NCBI RefSeq assembly: GCF_033118175.1
Contig: NC_083685.1
Location: 117,498,501 to 117,562,500, forward strand
Source: Dama dama
Taxonomy: Eukaryota; Chordata; Mammalia; Artiodactyla; Cervidae
Direction of reading: 5' to 3'
DNA: 64,000 nt
The notes under the pieces were generated by a model. The model did no database searches, was not told the origin of the DNA, and saw nothing but the letters and a program-made list of their open reading frames with translations. The position numbers were made by a program, and so were the translations under genes. Shown in pieces: positions 48,748-61,994 of the stretch; position 1 is the stretch's first letter; every line of letters begins with the position of its first letter.

Positions 48748-51700
48748 TTAGGTCAGGCGGATTCCCAGCACCTGTTCCAGTTCCTGCCTTCGCTGCTGCA
48801 CCTGGAGGAGGGACAGACCAGCGGCTCAGGCCTGGCTGCCCACCCTACCCCTCCAGTGTGCCCTCCAGTTCAGCCAGGGCAGAGCCGCCTCACCTTGGCA
48901 AAGATGTGCCTCCCCACTGCTTCCTGGGCCCAGGGCTGGTGGTAGAAAGCTGCTCGCCTCTCCTCCTCCGGGTTCCCAATCACATCAGTGATGATCTGTA
49001 GAGCACCCGGGGGAGAGCTGAATGCAATTCCCACCTCTGAGCGGGAAGGACAGTACTGGGGACAGAACCCCCAGAGCTTAACGTGGGATCACCCTCAGGA
49101 AAAAGGGGCACACCTTGAGGTCCCGGCGCTGGGAACGGAGCCACTCCTGGATGAAGTCCTGGGGGTCAGTGCTAAAACTGAGCATGAAATCCCTCTGGGT
49201 CTTCAGCTGGTTGATGGACTCGATGGTCTCGTGGATCTGGGCAAAGGCGTACGTGTCAGGTTGGCTCCCACCCCTACAAGGTCTTGCAGCCCCAACCCTA
49301 AAGGCCTCAGCTCCCATCCCAAGGTGCTATATAAATGGAAATGCCCGACACCTGCCCCGCTCACTGGGGGCCCAGAGGAGGCTGGGGAGCTTGAGGGCCG
49401 ACCTTGACATCAAGGGAGGCGATCTCCTGCTGATTGGTGGTAGAGGCCAGAAAATTGCTCATCTGGGCCTTGAGTGGGTCATCCACCTCCACGTCAATGT
49501 CGTAACAGGCTGTCTTCTTCTGGTCATTCGGGTCCACGCTACAGGGCACACGGGAGAGGGAGCTGCTTCCCTCCCTCCCGCCCAGGCCAAACCACACACA
49601 CCCAGGAAGCGAGAAACCAACGTGCTGCTTCGCTTTGGCTTTAATTCAAGTCAAAGGTAAACTGTCCTGAGAGCAACCTTCCTCCCCCTCTTCCCGTTTA
49701 CCTGATGACGTGGTTGATGACAATGGGGTCTGGATGCTGCAGCAACCCCGCCAGCTTCATGGGAATCTCAGAGAAACGGAGTCGGCCGCAGCTGAAGATC
49801 TGGGGAGGGCGCCAGAGGGTTGGTGACGCCCTGGCGGGCACATGGGGGAGTGAACCGCCCCGGGGCAGTGTGGAGAACATGGCAGAGGACTAGCCTCGGT
49901 GGGGCTGTGGAGCTGCAGGCAGGGCAGGGGCCCGGAGATGAGGGGCGGTGTCCCCGCTGACCTGGCGGAAGTAGCGGTTGCAGTTGATGTACTCGCGCTC
50001 GTGGCCGTCCTGCAGCTGGTTGTGTTTGATGTACAGCCACAGGGCCTGCATGATGGCGGCCCTCGTCTGAGTGTGCACCCCCAGCAGCCTCGCCAGGCGG
50101 GGGTCCAGCTTGTACTGGGGGGGCTGGGATAGACAGACGGGAGTCAGAGGAGGGAAAAACAAACCAAAGCAGACTGAGGCAGGGACAGGAAGGGTTTACA
50201 ATAGGCACCTGCCCCCAGCCCCAGACGAGAGTCCCCGTGACCCCAGACGTGGCCCCAGGGCACTTGTCACCTGATGATCCAGCATGAGCAGGAGGGTGCA
50301 CTTGACGTTCAGGTCTCCGGGCCGTTTCACCTGGAAGCCGTCTGTCTCCTGGGTGGTGGGCATCCGGTGCCACTGGCAGGAGGAGGAAGGGGAGTCAAGC
50401 TCATCACCAAAGGGGTGGGCGAGAACGTACGCACCCAGCCCTGCACGGGGACTGAGGCCACTTCTCTGCCCGCCTGGCACGTCACCCTCTGCTCCCGAGC
50501 CCCAGGCCCCCACTCACCTCCACCAGGTGGTTGTCAGGCCCATACAGTTCCTTGTCCAGCTCAATGACGAGGCTCTTAAAGAAGGAAGAAAACTTCCTCT
50601 TCTGTTTGCTAGGCTGGGGATGTAAAGGGTGAGACAGAGGTGCCAATGAAGGCTCAAGCCTAAGCCACATACTAAGCCCCGAACAGGAATACTGTTTCAG
50701 TCCTAGAGCTCAGGTACTGAGGATTCTCAGGCCCTGAAAGAAGCGGGAAAAAGTGAGACCTGAGGCACAGACAGGAGCCCTAGGCAGCCCCGCTGTCAGC
50801 CAGTAAAGGACCTGAATTAGCAAGGGCACCCCTTCCTCAGGACACTCTACTGCCATCTGCAGGAAAAGCGCGGTAACAACCACACAAACCTCCCACCTCT
50901 GGACTGGGAGCTGTGCCCTCTCCCTCTGGCAGGATGACCCCGGAAGTGCCCAAGTGTCTGGCCCAAGTCTGAAACCCACACAGACCACCGCCCCTCCAGA
51001 CACCTCCTTCCCCAACTCACATCGTCCAGCAGTTTTCCCTCTACTCGGAGTTCCCAGGAAGCCACCTTGTCCCCTGCGGGGGTTCCTCCGGGGGTCCCTG
51101 TGGTTCCTGCACTGTCACCTTCTGCCTTGCTGGGACTGAATGTATTGGAAATATAGATCCGCAGCTTTCGTTTTTGCTAAAAAAAGACAGCAGGTTAACT
51201 AGACAGGGACCAGCTGCTACCCAATCTTCCCATCTGAACTCATTTCACACCCATACAGAGCGCTGTAGGCCAGGCCCCTAATGAGGCCCTGGGAACCAGG
51301 CGAGGAAATCTCATCCCCGACCTTCAAGGGACTCACAATTTTATGGGAAAACAGATGCAGTACCAACAGGTCCAATACAGGGGGATCGGTGGTGTGACAG
51401 AGATACACAGAGGGTGCTATCAGAAGTCGCTGGCTCATAGTTTAAGTGAAACTCAAACACCTATCATGGCCACAGAACATAATCTCCTGCAAAGCCTCCA
51501 CCATTCAAGGAACTGTTCTCTAGATAAAGCTTCTCTAGGGAAGGGGAAGAAGACAGCAACTATCCTTATCTACCCTCCAGCTTTGCCTTTCACACTTCTG
51601 ACCATGATGTACAATATTAATGTTATAAATCATGATCCAAGATCTGCACATATATGCAAATATATGAAACAAAAATGTCATAATTCCTTTGCTACTGTGA

Positions 51701-54700
51701 AGAATTATCATTTCTACAACCCTAATGTTCCATTAAAAACAGGCTAGCTCCACCACATTAAAGTGAATTCATGCTAAATGGGCTGTATCCTACAGTGTGA
51801 AACATCCTGCTCTAGCCCATCAGACCCTCACTTGGCCCCTGGAAAACAAGGCCAGGGAGAGGCAGAGAAGCTTGGCGAGGCCCAGGAGTGGCTGAGGCTG
51901 CACACACCGTCAGAGGCTTTTTGATGGCCTCCTGGATCTCCATCCGCTTTCGAGCAATGGTCTGGTCCAGCTTCCGTTCAAAAGCCAAGAGGTCCATGTA
52001 CGCCTGAGACTCTGGGACAAGCTCCCGAATCTGGAGGTGGGGAGGGAGCAGGGATCCATCAGCTCATTTCGGCTGCAGCTCTGGCTCCTTCCTCGCTTCC
52101 TCCCTCGCCCCAGGGTGAGGGGAGGCTGAGTCCACCCTCAGCCAACCAGCCCCTGGGTGGGCCTCCTAGGCCCTCTCCACATACTCACTCGCTGAGGTAG
52201 AACTTTATCTGCCATCTTCCTCCTCTTTAACCTGAGAGGACAGAAACCCAACAAAGAGGTCAATGGTCCAAAGGACCTCCCCCTCCGCCCACCTCTCCAG
52301 TGCCCAGGACCTTCCCAAGAAAACCAGGAGTCTTCCTCAGTCATTGCAGCCCTAGGGCACAAGGAGACCCTCTGTTACTGCCAGAGCTACGTTAGACGGG
52401 GTGGAAGAAACAGGATGGTCTTACCCCCGGCGCTGGGCAGGCATCGGAGGCTGGGCCTGAGGCACAAGCAGGCGTTTTCGGAATGGGTCCATCATGGTGG
52501 GTGGCATGCCAGGTCGAAGTGGAGCAGCTGTGCCAAAGGGGGAGCCGGCAGGGGGTCCCACCTGCAAGCCAGCCATGGGCATCCGGCTCCCTGGGGACAT
52601 GCCAGGCCGCTGGGGGAAGTGAGCCGACGGGGGTGCATAGGTCAGGGGTGGGGCCCAACGGGGCCCGTAACCCATTCCTTCCATCCCTCTCCTCGGGCCG
52701 GGCCCAGTCCTGAGCAGCACACGGCCCTGCCGAGCTCGGGCAGGAGTGCCAGGAACAAAGGGGAGCAGGCGCCTGAGAGCAGAAGTGTAAACCACACCTG
52801 CCCCGCCCCCTCAACCGCCCTGGCAGCCGTGCCAGCAAATGAGGCCCGCAGAGCCCAGGGGGTGGGAGGAGAACCCTGCCTGTAGGGAGGAGAAGGGCCT
52901 GGGGGAGTTTGGCAGGGCCCATTGCCACTTGCAACCACCTCCTGGCCCCAGCAACACTCTGCCCGGCTCCCTGGACCAGCCCGCCTCCAGGATCTCAGAC
53001 GGTCCCACCGAGCACTCCATCCTCCCGCCCCAGCTTGAGGCAGAAGCTGGGGGCAGTGTCGTAGCCAGGCGGCGGGCTGTGCATGTGATGCGGGTAGGCT
53101 GACGGGGCACAGCCCCAGTGCCCGTCCCCAGTCGCCGGCCTGATGGTGTGACTGAGCAGGGAACTCTTCATCCAGTCCAACGGGCTGGCAGGCGCATCGG
53201 CAGTGGCACCCCAGGTGAGCAAGCTGCAGCAGGATGGCTTGGAGCCTGTCCCGACGGGTGGGGGCGGCCTCAGGCGGAGTACACAGACCATCTGGTCGCC
53301 ATATGGCCCCTACTCACCACCCACAACTGGACCCTTCTCTCACCTCCCTGCTGCCCAGCCCCCAACCCCTAAGCCTGGAGACCCCAAGGGGAAGCTGTGG
53401 CTCCCCAGTGGTCTGCGGAAGGGAGAGCAGCTGGCACCTGGCCTCTGCCTGCGGTCCGCGCACCACCTGGTGGCTGGGGCTGGCTTGGCAATGCCAAGCT
53501 GAAGAATGGAGAGCAGATTAGCCTGGGCTGCAAGGATCAAAGTCTTAGGATCAGTAGAGGAAGCTGGGTGGGCGGTGGCTTCTTTCAAAACCTGCAGAAG
53601 GGATTTCCCACCGAGGTCCGGCTCCCCAACATTACTGTGGAGCCCACTGGGAAGGAGCCCCCGCCCCCTTCCTCGTGGCTGCTGCTGCCTGCAAGGCCTG
53701 TTTGGCAGCTCTGCCTCGCACACACTGTCCCTGGCAGCTTCACAGGGCTGGCCCCAGGGCCCAGATTATGCAACCAGCACAACCAGCCAACCAAGCCAGG
53801 CTGGGTGGGGATTCACACCAAATCAAAGGACCCCCGCCCCCCCCAACCCCCTTCCCCGCCAGCTTCACAGAGATGAGATGAGATTACTACTCCAACTCTT
53901 CATCCAGCACTCGTCCCACGTTCTCACCAAGGAGGGTCAGATTCTTGACCAGAGGCAGACACAGAGAAAAACATAAGAAACACAACCCAAAGACAGGGAG
54001 AGGGGAAAAGGAGTGGGGTGGGAAGGAAGCATTTGGGAGGATAGGGTTCAATGTTGGGGGCTCTGTATGGGACCTCTGGAGTCCTGCCACAAGTCTCCTC
54101 ATGAGGAGGAGGCTCCTCTGAGCTGCTGAGAGGCAAAGACAGCCTGCTTCTCTGCCTTAATGAGCCATAGCTACACAGCTAGAGATGCTAGGAAAAAAAA
54201 CTCAGGGTGGCCACAGCTGAGAGCCCGGCCCCCTCGCACCCTAGACTCGAGTGTTTCCCGCCAGCGCCTGAGCTGAGGGGGTGGAACGGCTGAGGCAGGG
54301 CGCCTGCAGAGTGGGAGGTCCTGAGCACCACGCAGCCCGCCTAGGCAGGTGCTCCCGGAACCGGAAGTCCCCAAACCAGGCGGCACACACCGGGCCTGCA
54401 GGAGGCCTGCGAGGCCCCCCTGGCTCGCCCAGGGCCCCAGGCTTCTCCCAAGGGGGGAAGGGGCCCGGGGAAAGGAGGCTTACAGGTCCTGCAGTCCCAG
54501 CTCAGCCTGGCCAAGCTCCACACCTGGGCTCTGAAGCACCAGTAATTCCTCCTCTTCTAAAAAACAACCCAAGAGTTAAAAAAAAAAAAGAACAGAGCCC
54601 TGATCTCTTAGGCTCCCTGACCCCTTTCCTGCAGCAGGGCTAGGGAGGCCTGGCTCCACGCCCTGAGCCTCAGAAGTGAGCAGTAACCTCCTCTCCCTCA

Positions 54701-54938
54701 GCCCAGCACAGCCCATGTCCTCAACCGGACTCTGGCTCCACCACCCAGGACAGCAAGGGTGGGAGGCCAGGCTGATGCTGCCGCCTCCAGTCTGGCCCCT
54801 GGTGCCTCTGAAGGCTGGGCCTAAGGACCAAGGAGAAGAGAACCTACCTCTGCAGACATAGAAAATATCTTCAACTCTCTGGCATGAACCCAGCAATCTG
54901 TGTTCTTTGCGGGGGGCCGAGGGGGGGGGGGTGTTGTG

Positions 54939-54972
<34 letters not shown>

Positions 54973-57193
54973 TTTAAGCTCCTTAGTAGACCGTGACCCA
55001 CAGCTTGAAACACTCTGTAAGGAGGTGGGGTCATCACTTCCCTTCCATCAGTAAGCTCCCCTATTTGCCCCAAGTGGGCTTCAGAGCCTCGCTCCTCCAG
55101 CTCACCTCACACGGCCCAGCAAGAGACACACCATCTGCTCCTCAGATCTCAAGTCCCTTCTCCCAGAAGTCACATAACTGGACTTGGAAAGAGGCCACAC
55201 AGGATCCTCCTTGAAGTCAGCAGAAGTGAACTGGGTCCTCCCTCCCCCGACATCTATCTTTACTTCTGCACCCCTCCCCCCACACGTACACACATCCCCA
55301 TTCCCTGGAAGAGGAGGAGACCATGAGAAGCTGGAGGGGAAGCCCAGGGAAGCAGAGGCTCAGTGCCTTCCTCAGGGTCCCCACTCCTAGAAGCCTGGGG
55401 TACCCAGCCAGTTAGCTTAGCCTTGCCACCGGTCCAAGGCCACTCCCTCCAAATCACTCTGGAATCCATCCTCTCAGGGCTTTCCCCAGGCTTAGGAAAT
55501 TAGAGAGGCTATCTGGTCCTTGGAGCCTTCCCGAGGACCAACGGCCCCCAGGGAGGCTCCTCAGCTATCTCACCTAAGAGCTGGAATGACAGACACAGGG
55601 ATCCCTCAGTGACACCCTGGGCCCATGAATCCCCCGGAGTGAGAGCAAGATGGGAAAGATGAATCCCAGCTGGAGTCTCGGGGACCAGGTCTGTCTCTGT
55701 CAATACCCAGATCCTTGGTTCAGAGAGAAGAGGGAACATGAGGAGCAAGAAGGAAAAATCACTGTCCCAGTGAAGCATCTCTTCACAAAGTGGGGACCCA
55801 GGGCTCCTACTCTATGAGGACCCACTTAGGGGACCTCTACCTGGGGGCGAGAGGGAGAGGAGACAGGAGAATCTCCCAACTGCCCTGAGAGATTAGCAAG
55901 ACATCAGTGTCAAGTGTTGGGGCACACAGATTGGGATATGTCGTTTAGAACCTAAAGGCTAATTAAAAGTGGAGAGGAGGGCGAGAAAAAGGATGAGGGC
56001 AATTCCCAAGCATTCTGGGGCAACCAGAAACAATGAACTTGGGGACTGGTAAGCCCCACCCCCAGTGTCAGGCTGAGTTCCTCACACAGTGACCCCACAG
56101 CCTCTCGACAGCCTTTGAAGCTGCAACCCGAGAAGTCCTCTGCAAAGCCAGACCCAGAAGGGGTCAGACAGAACCCTTTGAAGCAACTTTCTGCAGGCTC
56201 CTCCAGCCCCAGACCAGCAGTACTCAGTGGAGCCTCTCTGTTCCTCCAGACTAACAATGCCTGGACACTATGACACCAAGCAGAAAGCCAGAAAGTCTGT
56301 CCAGAATGGGCTGGGCTTTCCTCCTTCCTCAGGCCTGTCCACCACCCTCTCTGATCTAACCCAAAGGCATCCCTGTGTGAAGGTGTCAGGGCCTGACCCA
56401 GGAGCAGATTCCCCTTGCACAGGCTGCAATCCCCATCCTCTGCCTTCTGTGCCCCTGAGAAGCCAGGCCCTTCTTCCTCCTCCTTAGCAGCTGGGAGCCA
56501 TCTCAGACACGCTAAAACTCTGCCAGTTCCCAACTAGGGGGAGAAAAAAAAAAACGCAGAGCAGACTTGGAGTAGGGCCAAGACCAATGCAGGATAACCC
56601 TGCTTTCTCAATGAGGGTTCTTTCCCAAAACTTTCTCATCACTTCCCAGGACCCCTTGCCCGAGAATCTACACTAGATTTCTCATTCCACCCGTCCACAA
56701 CTCACTAGCTTCGACTACGCCTCCATCTCTCAGTTACTCAGAATCCCTGTTCCAAGGAAGACCCCCAGACGCTCCCAAATGCTTCAAACCCTCCACCCGA
56801 GTCGCTCTTACCTTCTCCCTCAAATCCTCCACCACCACCTGGCCGAGCCCGAGGGTCTCTGGCTTTGCCCCCCACCATGCCCCGTGAAATCCGCATGCAG
56901 AGCCTCTGTGCCCCCTATTCAGGAGGCTGCCCCAGGGCCCTCACTGGCGGCGCCGCCCGCCCATCCGCCCTCCTCACCTGGTACTGCGCCGCCGGGCCCG
57001 CGGGGCCCATGGGGCGGAAGGCGGCGGCCCCGGGGCCCCCCACGCCTCCAGCCGGCCCGGGCCCCCTGAGCGCCGGTCCGGGCAGCATGCCGGGTCCCGC
57101 TGGGGGAGGCGGCGCTCCCAGGGCCGCGGCAACCGCGCCGCCGCCAGGGCTCAGCGGGGGCAGCGGGAACCCGCCCGCGCCACGGCCCGACAT
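48748..57193 (-). CDS. SMARCD2: SMARCD2, SWI/SNF (BAF) complex subunit BAF60B
   Basis: Nuclear subunit of the SWI/SNF chromatin remodeller that links it to transcription factors; known for a role in granulocyte development. Coding exons, 5' to 3' on minus: 57193-56978, 52609-52425, 52231-52189, 52030-51908, 51176-51021, 50613-50518, 50372-50271, 50123-49962, 49799-49702, 49538-49403, 49236-49114, 48995-48894, 48801-48748. Sum 1596 nt, 531 aa, equal to human. Visible: Gly/Pro/Ala-rich low-complexity N terminus (1-72, all in exon 1), a second Pro/Met-rich segment, helical KRRKMADK...RKLDQTIARKRMEIQEAIKK segment, and the SWIB/MDM2 domain starting in exon 8 (about residue 308, PPQYKLDPRLARLLG). 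A C-terminal helical region ends LGIRLT. Start MSGRGAGGFP matches the family. The 4.4-kb first intron is GC-rich with no coding exon seen; the other introns are short. Confidence 0.97.
54939..54964. repeat. (T)26 run after a G-rich tract
   Basis: A G-rich tract (about 54911-54931) is followed by 26 T in SMARCD2 intron 1 (52610-56977). It may be the tail of a minus-strand retroinsert, but no body is recognised. The rest of the intron is GC-rich without identifiable elements. Confidence 0.8.
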
Positions 57194-57730
57194 CGCTCCG
57201 TCCCGTCCGGCGGTGTCTCGGTCCGGACTCCAGGCTCCGCGCTGAGTTCGCTCCGGACTCCGTGCTCCGGGACTTTCCGATCTAAATTCCGGGTTCTGGG
57301 GTTTCTTGATCCGGATTCCGGGCTTTCCTAATCCAAGTTCGCGAGTTCCTCAGAAACCCACTTTGGGGCAGGGCCGATCCTGATTCCGGTCCTGCCCGGA
57401 AAATTCCGGATCCGGGATCTGCTACGGGCCCGCTGCCTCCCCGGGCCTCCGGAGGTTTGGCAGCCAGCGTCCAGTTACCCAGAGGCGGTAACTAACTCCC
57501 TGCCCCGCCTAACCCAGCCCAGCACTAAGCCCCGCCTATACCTAGTAGCCCAATGCGAGGATGCCTCCTCAAATCCCGCCCCTCGCGAGACCCGCCCCCA
57601 ACAGGCACCGCCCCTAACCGCCGGGCCCCGAAGCCCCGCCCACATCCCTTGGGTCGGCCCTCCACCGGAGGGGCGGGAGCGGAAGCTGCACACGGAAATA
57701 AGGGGCGGGTGAGGGGGGGGTTGGTCAGAG
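57194..57730 (-). promoter_or_regulatory. SMARCD2: SMARCD2 CpG-rich 5'UTR and promoter
   Basis: Directly upstream of the start codon on the minus strand. The first about 230 bp contain many TCCGG/ATTCCGG motifs (GGAA cores on the minus strand, ETS-like). Further up, 57500-57720 has at least five CCGCCC/GGGCGG GC boxes (Sp1/KLF type) and one CCAAT near 57550. No TATA box is evident. Transcription starts are not determined. Confidence 0.7.
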
Positions 57731-58261
57731 GTCGAGGGTCAGGAGGTAAGAGTACGGTGTAAGAGTAGTTGCTGATTTCTTCTCGGTGCAGCCGAATCCC
57801 CGAGGTACCGGATCACGCTCCCTGAAAATAGTTTTGTCCTCGTTTCTACGTTTTTAGAATTAAAGACAACGAGCTGCTCTCTGCGGCAGAGCAGCTGCCA
57901 ACTTGACTTTAAAAGCCAGAGCTGCCAACGGACTTGGCTGCTCTGGACCCGATCCACTGTGTGAAGGGTTGAATTGGCCAAGCGCCGAGCTCTTATCGCA
58001 TATTTTGAATGTGCCTCTGCCTCCCATTAAGGAAGCCTAGTAATACTTTACTCCACAGGAGATGTTTCTAGGCAAAGGAATTTTGCATTCCGAGAAGCCT
58101 CCTAGAGTTAAATAAGGTCTTTTTCCAAGATTTATAGCGACTTTCAAAAGTTCAGTACCTTTTCAGAAGTCCAGTACCTTTTCAGACATCAGCCCTATGT
58201 CAGAGGTACTTAGAAGTGCTTCAGCCTTGCCAGGTGTTCTGTGATTTTCTCTCCATGATAC

Positions 58262-58445
58262 AGACCAGTGCTCCTCAAACACTAAGGAATATAAGAAACA
58301 CCTGGGCTTTTGTTTAAAATGCAGACTATGATTCTGTAAGCTTAGGTTCTAGGCTAGGGATCAAGAGTCTGCATTCCTAACAAGCTCTCAAGCAATGCTG
58401 TTGCTACTCAGTACACTTTGGAGTACCAAAGATAGACTTTTTCAT
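58262..58445 (+). mobile_element. MER5A-like DNA transposon copy
   Basis: 'agtgctcctcaaacactaaggaatataagaaacacctgggcttttgtttaaaatgcagact...gtctgcattcctaacaagctctcaagcaatgctg' fits MER5A order (hAT-Charlie). Confidence 0.65.
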
Positions 58446-58806
58446 TATATAAATTCTGTTTTATGTTTTCATCCCCAACCATGTCTTGCACCAAAGCACC
58501 CCAGATCCTGTTCATAGTGCAACCCTTTTTGATTAGTTCTGCCCATCTCTACTTCCTGGTATCTTTATTCTTCAGTGATTGACCCTGCTGTTGCTGCTGC
58601 TGCTCTGCTGTCTTCTCAGAGATCCCTCTCCTCTTTCTCCCTAAAAGTGGGTTACCTGCGAGTCTGAGAACAAACCACTGGAATTGTTCCACCAGGGCCC
58701 CTCTCCACCACTGCAAAGTGGGTAAAGAATACTTGACAATGCAGTTGATGTCCATTTCAGCCCTTTCAAGCTGCTAGAGCAACAGCAGTTCCAGAGGAAG
58801 TAGTAG

Positions 58807-58872
58807 GGGTGAATCCCCTGAGGAGCTATTCCAAACTAAGGGTGAATCCCCTGGGGAGCTATTCCAAACTAT
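58807..58872. repeat. 33-bp tandem duplication
   Basis: GGGTGAATCCCCTG.GGAGCTATTCCAAACTA occurs at 58807 and 58840 with almost no differences, so this is a recent event. Confidence 0.9.
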
Positions 58873-59129
58873 CCTTGCCAAGCCACCCCCCTACACATAG
58901 ACACACACAACCACTGGATCCCTGTGCTGTATTAAAAAAAATACCTCCCAGGTAATTCTGGTACAACCCTCTGTGTATGTGTAAACAAGTGAATGATCTT
59001 CAAGTGCAATAAGATAAAATGATAACTTCAGCAATGAGTTAACTGCTATGAAAAAAATATCCTCAAGGTTTTAGGGGGGAAACAGATATCTAAGACATGG
59101 TAGAAATTGAGAAAGATTTCCTAGACAGT

Positions 59130-59345
59130 AGGCAGAGAATAGCTAACATTTATTAAGCATTTACTACATATTACCTCATTTAATCCCTACAACGGATATA
59201 ATGTAAATACTACTTTTGCCTCTGTTTTAGAAATCAAGGCAGAGAGATTCAGATACTTGGCTGTTCTTCCTGTGATGGTGCTAAGATTCAAATCTGGTTC
59301 TAATCTGGCCTAAGAATCCACAATCCAGGCACTTACCCACTGTAT
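59130..59345 (+). repeat. MIR SINE
   Basis: 'gaatagctaacatttattaagcatttactacatattacctcatttaatccctacaac' is close to the MIR consensus start, and later parts follow in order. Confidence 0.8.
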
Positions 59346-59829
59346 ATGATTTCTTGTTGGTAGTTGTTATTGTTCTATTACCTCTGGTCTGTTATTACCT
59401 GCAGAGAAACAGTGCTCTCACATTTGTGTCTTCCATCACCTTCACAAGTGGGTTTTAAACCCACTGGGGTCCTTTGGGTTTCTCAGCGCTCTTGTGGAGA
59501 GCTGAAACTGAGGTTGAGAGGGCTGTGAGCTAGGAGTTCCTTGCTCCACCTCCATATCCTTGCTGTAACCAAAGAGCTCTACTTTTATTGTTTTTTTAAG
59601 TTGAGTGACCTTGAAAAGATATCTTTGGCAGAAAAGGTTCCTAAAATGTTAAAAGCCAGTGGTTTACAGAAGAGTCTATAAACATGGCACAATCGACTCT
59701 TTATTCTCTGTCCTCCTCCTATCTCTATAGCTTTATTCCCCACCAATATCCCATGAATTCTACCATCAAACCACACTGAACCTGCCCTTCCTTGAACATA
59801 CCTTTCATGGTGTGGTTCTTCTATGACAT

Positions 59830-60110
59830 CACTAAAATGTAAGCTGGTTTAAGGTGGGGACTTTTCCACTGCTGTGTCCCCACTGCCTGGAACTATACCT
59901 GGCATAGGGTATAGGACTCAATACATATTTATTGAGTGAGTAAGTGTTCTTCCACAGTTCCCTGCTATGCAAGAGTCTTGTTTATTCTTCAAGAGCAACT
60001 CAAATGTCACTGCCTCTGGAAGTCTCCTTCATTTCTGATCCCCATCCACCAACTGCCATTGTCAATTTGCTATTCTCTTTTCTGTTTTCCACAGCACTCT
60101 AAATCTGTCT
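59830..60110 (+). mobile_element. LINE-2 3' end fragments
   Basis: 'tgtccccactgcctggaactatacctggcatagggtataggactcaatacatatttattgagtgagt' matches the L2 3' end. 'gagcaactcaaatgtcactgcctctggaagtctccttc' is a separate L2-type piece. Confidence 0.65.
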
Positions 60111-60334
60111 AAGAGTGCTCAACCTATTGTGCTGTGACTTTTGTTTGGGGCTGTCTCCATCCACACACTCCTGCAGTGTGAACTCCAGGACCATGCAGAA
60201 ACAACCCCTGCTCAGGAAATAACTGATAAAAGTTACCTCTGCTTCCCCATCCTAGAACTATGTTTCAAGTTGTTTCCAATCAGGAGATAATCCATCAGGA
60301 CAGAAGGTTAAAACCAGCTTAACCATAACAGTTC

Positions 60335-60505
60335 TGAAGGCAGGAGGAGAAGGGGATGACAGATGGTTGGATGGCATCACCAATTCAATGGACATGAGTT
60401 TCAGAAAGTTCCGGGAGATGGTGAAGGACAGGTAAGCCTGGCAAGCTCCAATTCATGGAGTCACAAAGAGTTGGACACGACTGAGTGACTGAACAACAAC
60501 CACAA
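60335..60505 (+). mobile_element. Bov-A2 SINE fragment
   Basis: 'ggcaggaggagaaggggatgacagatggttggatggcatcaccaattcaatggacatgag' to 'gagttggacacgactgagtgactgaacaacaac'. Confidence 0.85.
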
Positions 60506-60833
60506 CAGTTAACTTTGACTCTCAAATCTTTCTTGAGCTTTACAGTCTCACTCCCTTGGACGTATTGTATTGACTTGTGACCCTCCACCTGAATTCCTGG
60601 ATTTTTCTCTGTTTACTCCCTACTCAGATCTTATCCTTACCTTGACTCTGATGGGTCGCCAAGGTTGATTCACTTCATACTAACTCCTGATGTTTAACCC
60701 TTAATCCATAAGCTCTTCTGATTCTGGTTAAGGCTATATTGATCCTAACTAGCTATTTAGCCTCTATTAACAAGTTGCCCTGAGTCAGGTATTGCCAGTC
60801 CCTGGAATAAAAAGCAGGTAAGGGAGAAAGAGG

Positions 60834-61042
60834 GGGTTTCCCAGGTGGCTCAGTGCTAAACAATCTGCCAGCAATGTAGGAGACGCAGTTTCAATCCCTG
60901 GACTGGGAAGATCCCCAAGGAAATGGTAACCTACTCCAGTATTCTTGCCTGGGAAATCCCATGGACAGAGGAGCCTGGCGGGCTACAGTCCATGGGGTCA
61001 CGAAAGAGTTGGACATGACTTAGCCACTAATCAACAACAGAA
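60834..61042 (+). mobile_element. Bov-tA SINE
   Basis: 'ggtttcccaggtggctcagtgctaaacaatctgcc' head to 'gggtcacgaaagagttggacatgacttagccactaatcaacaac' tail. Confidence 0.9.
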
Positions 61043-61994
61043 GGGAAAGAGAGAGTCTTGAGGGATCAGGGAGGCAGCAAATTTGGAGAACGCAGAAATC
61101 AAGTAAAAAAGTAGTCAAATGACAGACACAGGTACAGGAAAGGATAATTCACTAGCTGGGGTTTCTTCTGCTTTTGTCAGATTCAGACTTGCTGCTTCTA
61201 TAACCCAGCCCCATGACCATGAACTACCTGGACCAAAGCAGTTCTACATCTGAAGGAATGACTTCTCCACTTCCCTAGGAAAGCACCATTCATAAAAAGA
61301 AAGGGTGGGCTGGAGTGAGCTCACTTGCCAAAATTCAGTTCACTAAGTGATCATTTTATAAAATTATCAGAACTTTAAAAACAACTATATTTACATGATA
61401 CAGCTATTTTTATTACATGGGATTATATAAACAGCCTTAAACATGTTGAAGCTTAAAATTTTAATTGAAGAAATTAAAGTTTAGGATGATATGCTGCTGA
61501 GGAAGAAGCATAGTAGAAATATAAGCATATGACAATATAGAAAATGACATTCAAAAGTACCTGAAAAAAATAAGCTGAAAAAAATTCTGCCAAATATAAG
61601 TGCTGAAACTTTTATTTCTCACAAGCAGTGATTAGGATGTTGACTTGGTAGCACTTTGCAGAAAGAGTTTAACATAAATGAGCAAAACTACTCAAAGCCA
61701 CAAAAGAGAAATGAGGGTGGCTTGAAGAGGTTATTGTGATAGAGCTTATGAACTAGCCTTATATTTGATATGCATTAACCAGGAAAATAAATTTGTAAAG
61801 GACCAAAAACAAGAAACAGTGAACATGCTAAAAATTAGGTAAAGCAACAGAAGCATCACATCACAAATACATTTTGCTAGAAATAACATACTAATGTGTT
61901 ATAAAACTGAAAAAACATTCTCACATGAAACTGAAATTTGTTTACTAATTCTGAAAAAAATTAAGAGTTTTAATGTAGAATATTAAGTATTTCT

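Noticed and set aside
49768..50373. 201-aa open frame on minus over SMARCD2 exons 7-9
   Set aside because: Wrong frame of real exons; the correct frame gives the SWIB domain.
52392..52934. 180-aa open frame on minus and several + frames near SMARCD2 exon 2
   Set aside because: Alternative frames of a Pro/Met-rich exon and its GC-rich intron.
55952..56533. 193-aa open frame on minus in SMARCD2 intron 1
   Set aside because: No recognisable domain; lies within the intron between two well-supported exons; GC-rich DNA yields chance open frames.
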